Below, piece after piece: positions 30,229-32,283 of a DNA stretch of 32,283 bases. The position numbers and the translations under genes are program-made. The stretch's first letter is position 1. Each line of letters opens with the position of its first letter. This stretch comes from Mucidula mucida (Eukaryota; Basidiomycota; Agaricomycetes; Agaricales; Physalacriaceae), in the NCBI GenBank assembly GCA_015501055.1, contig JADNYV010000391.1, positions 1 to 32,283 of the forward strand, given 5' to 3'. The notes beneath the pieces were generated by a model. The model saw only the letters and a program-made list of their open reading frames with translations. It was not told where the DNA came from and did not search any database.

Positions 30229-32283
30229 AAAGTTTTGAAGAACTACATGTCCAAAAGAAGACTTACGTCTTGTGTAGTACTACAACAAATCCCGAACCAA
30301 TTTACTTACCAGAGCGAACATTACTGACAACCGTTGAGAGAGGCGAGACTAGAGACGGAAGCGCAGAGAATGAGGTGTACATTCTGGCGACACTGATAGG
30401 CTTAGGCAATGCACTAGCCATTCCCGAATCACAAAGTCATATGTTCTTCGGTCCTGTCCACGGGAGTGTATAGCCCCTACACCACAAGTCCGGTACTTCG
30501 CCACAGCCATTCCGATACAGAGGAAACAAGAAGCCACACCGTGAGAAACAAGGGTCGGACCGGGCTGGCAAACAGAATCGTATGGACGCGTTCCTCCGTG
30601 CCCCTCTCCGAGGATGTGGCGCAGCCCGTCAACCCAGATGTTTCACCCCCATACTGGTAGTAAAGACACACAGCGAGAAGAGGCGGAGAGGAATGATTGG
30701 CAGCCATGTGAGCGCAAGTACTAGATGTGGGCGCAACCTCCCACACACTGCAATCTCATCATCAAAGGCGATATCTTAGTCCGATAAGTTGACAAGTGAT
30801 ATGGTGGATCAGCATCGTGATGCGTGTGGTGTCGAAGTCGAGAAAAAACGATCATCGGCAGAGAAAATAGAGAAAGGGCAATGTCAACAAATCCACAATC
30901 AACGAACAGGGGGACTTTTCCGACGACTACCTCGTATTGGATGTAGTCGGATAAGCTGATCGACCGAGAAATTAAAAGCATCGCATGCTGCTCGGATAAA
31001 CGCTTTGGGGTGCGCATGTACAGGTGGGAGTTACAATACCCCAAATTCCAGTTTGTACGGCAGACATGGAACTCTGCGACAGATCTATCAACATAACGGA
31101 GATCAAGAGCTGCACTTACACGTATGTACACGTAAAATGGCCTTGAAGAGGCCTAAGGATGTCGTTATCCATGCAGTGCGAAAGCCGCGAATGGTCGACG
31201 TGGAGTAGAAAGGAAAAAGGACCTCGCAAAATGCCGACGGCAAAATTCTGACCCTCCTCCTCCTAAGGCTAGCACGTCGGTCGCGCTCCGACTCCACTTT
31301 GAGTTGTTATACACTTGGTCCTCGTACACTCCAGTCTACGGCCGCCTTCCTCCAATCATTCTGTCACTCTTTGTATTGGGGAACCCCTGTCGATGACTGA
31401 CCAGGAAGTATACTATGCCTGCTCTTCAATTCATTCTAACTCTTTCTCACAGTGAACATTGAAACGGTGCCTGCCAGTGGCGCGACGGGGCGGGTAATAT
31501 GGAAAACTTGACAAACACTTTGGACGCCGCACGGGGCTTACGGTGTCTTCCCACACGGCTGCAGTGCTGCATTGCAATTCAGTGTTACTATGTAGTATAG
31601 CGCGTGGCCGCTCACGTCAACTGCAGGTCTGTTTCTATACAGCCATTCAGCACATGGTCTTGCCGTTTACTGTCTCAATATCAAGTGCGCGAGGGGGATC
31701 ACAGGCTTGTTTCCGACGCGAATCCCCAGACGACACTTCAATACAGGAAGCTCGTAATGTGATCCACTCCGAGGGCTCTTGTGTTCCGGCAGCGGTCAGA
31801 GATTAGCCATAATTGACGGAGCTCGGAGAGTACGAGCTTCTTGGCACACGCCTCAGAATGTTTCCCGTGCGTTGTAGGCATTCTTTGTCCATTCCAGAGG
31901 TCGCATGTCTCGACTCCCACTCGGCTACCCTCCGAATCTATTTCAACTGACACAACAGAAATACCCCTTCCACCGGTGTCGACGGATGCGCCAGCTAACG
32001 CCAGGCCGCCTGCACGTCTTGTTCATCGACACGCTTGCGCTCCACCCTGTCCCAGAACTGTGTGCATGCTTCGGCCGTCTTCAAAGTTGCACCGACTTCT
32101 ATCCTTTGACAGGACGAACGAAGCGCAGGGATGTGGAAGCAAATTGCCGGCCGACTTCCTCCACAGAACATAGTAGCCGTACGATTCCTCCTCGCGTGAG
32201 CCCAAGGTCTTTACTGAATCTCCACTTCATCTCGGTGTATCCACGAGTACGATACTCTGGGTGACCGACGCGGATCCAATCTA
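30229..32283. other. Right-edge stretch, no recognised gene
   Basis: About 2 kb with only short overlapping frames. The one I would look at first is on the minus strand at 31995-32171 (58 codons), containing TAEACTQFWDRVERKR and VDEQDVQAAWR before its stop. The composition looks like a real C-terminus, but I know no family for it. The other frames have no motif. Confidence 0.35.

Noticed and set aside
1..32283. CRISPR arrays, rRNA genes, riboswitches or bacterial operons
   Set aside because: No regularly spaced short repeats beyond the two or three copies described, no rRNA sequence, and the spliced genes are plainly eukaryotic.

Overview
The window looks like nuclear DNA of a mushroom-forming basidiomycete (Agaricomycetes). 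Genes run on both strands and are cut by many introns of about 45-65 bp with GT/AG ends. The protein families also fit: a DUF6534 membrane protein, the agaric 7TM family ending in an ARPxDSW-like tail, a PIN-like auxin efflux carrier, an ABCC transporter, an M36 fungalysin and an F-box protein with a degenerate tail. There is no sign of operons. Exon boundaries below were worked out by hand from frame continuity and family resemblance.

Left part (1-11.5 kb). A complete 11-exon DUF6534 gene (482-2036, minus) is followed by a gene-poor stretch with remnants: a possible retroelement tail, a tRNA-like relic and the N-terminus of a cytochrome P450 (3045-3281, plus). Then comes an intact 7-exon PIN-like carrier (4053-5833, minus). 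Two tandem aldo-keto reductase genes follow on the minus strand. The one at 8398-9630 is intact (337 aa). Its sister at 6539-7744 is a pseudogene with a stop, a frameshift and damaged splice sites. The promoter region of the intact copy is duplicated just upstream (10159-10533), which suggests a third, lost member. Short direct repeats lie at 10.66-11.0 kb.

Central part (11.5-27.4 kb). A 23-exon ABCC (MRP-type) full transporter (11570-17592, plus) is almost perfect but carries one TGG-to-TGA stop and one N-terminal frameshift. From its 3' end onward the sequence is one half of a mirror-image duplication. The left arm (about 17.15-21.12 kb) reads ABC 3' end (+), 7TM relic (+), fungalysin relic (-). 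The right arm (about 23.7-27.3 kb) reads fungalysin 3' half (+), 7TM gene (-), ABC 3' relic (-). The arms have decayed reciprocally: the left keeps the longer ABC gene and the right keeps fungalysin and most of 7TM. A tRNA-Pro gene with a tiny intron sits at the inner edge of the left arm. The left arm has gained a 688-bp MITE whose empty TA target site is still visible in the right arm, plus an insertion of about 0.8 kb carrying 63-bp repeats.

Right part (27.3-32.3 kb). One intronless F-box gene (28609-30228, plus) with a TATA-like box is flanked by stretches where I recognise no gene. I see no CRISPR array, rRNA, or convincing metabolite cluster. The most unusual content is the structural history of the locus: a palindromic duplication with complementary loss, dated relative to a transposon by an internal empty site.
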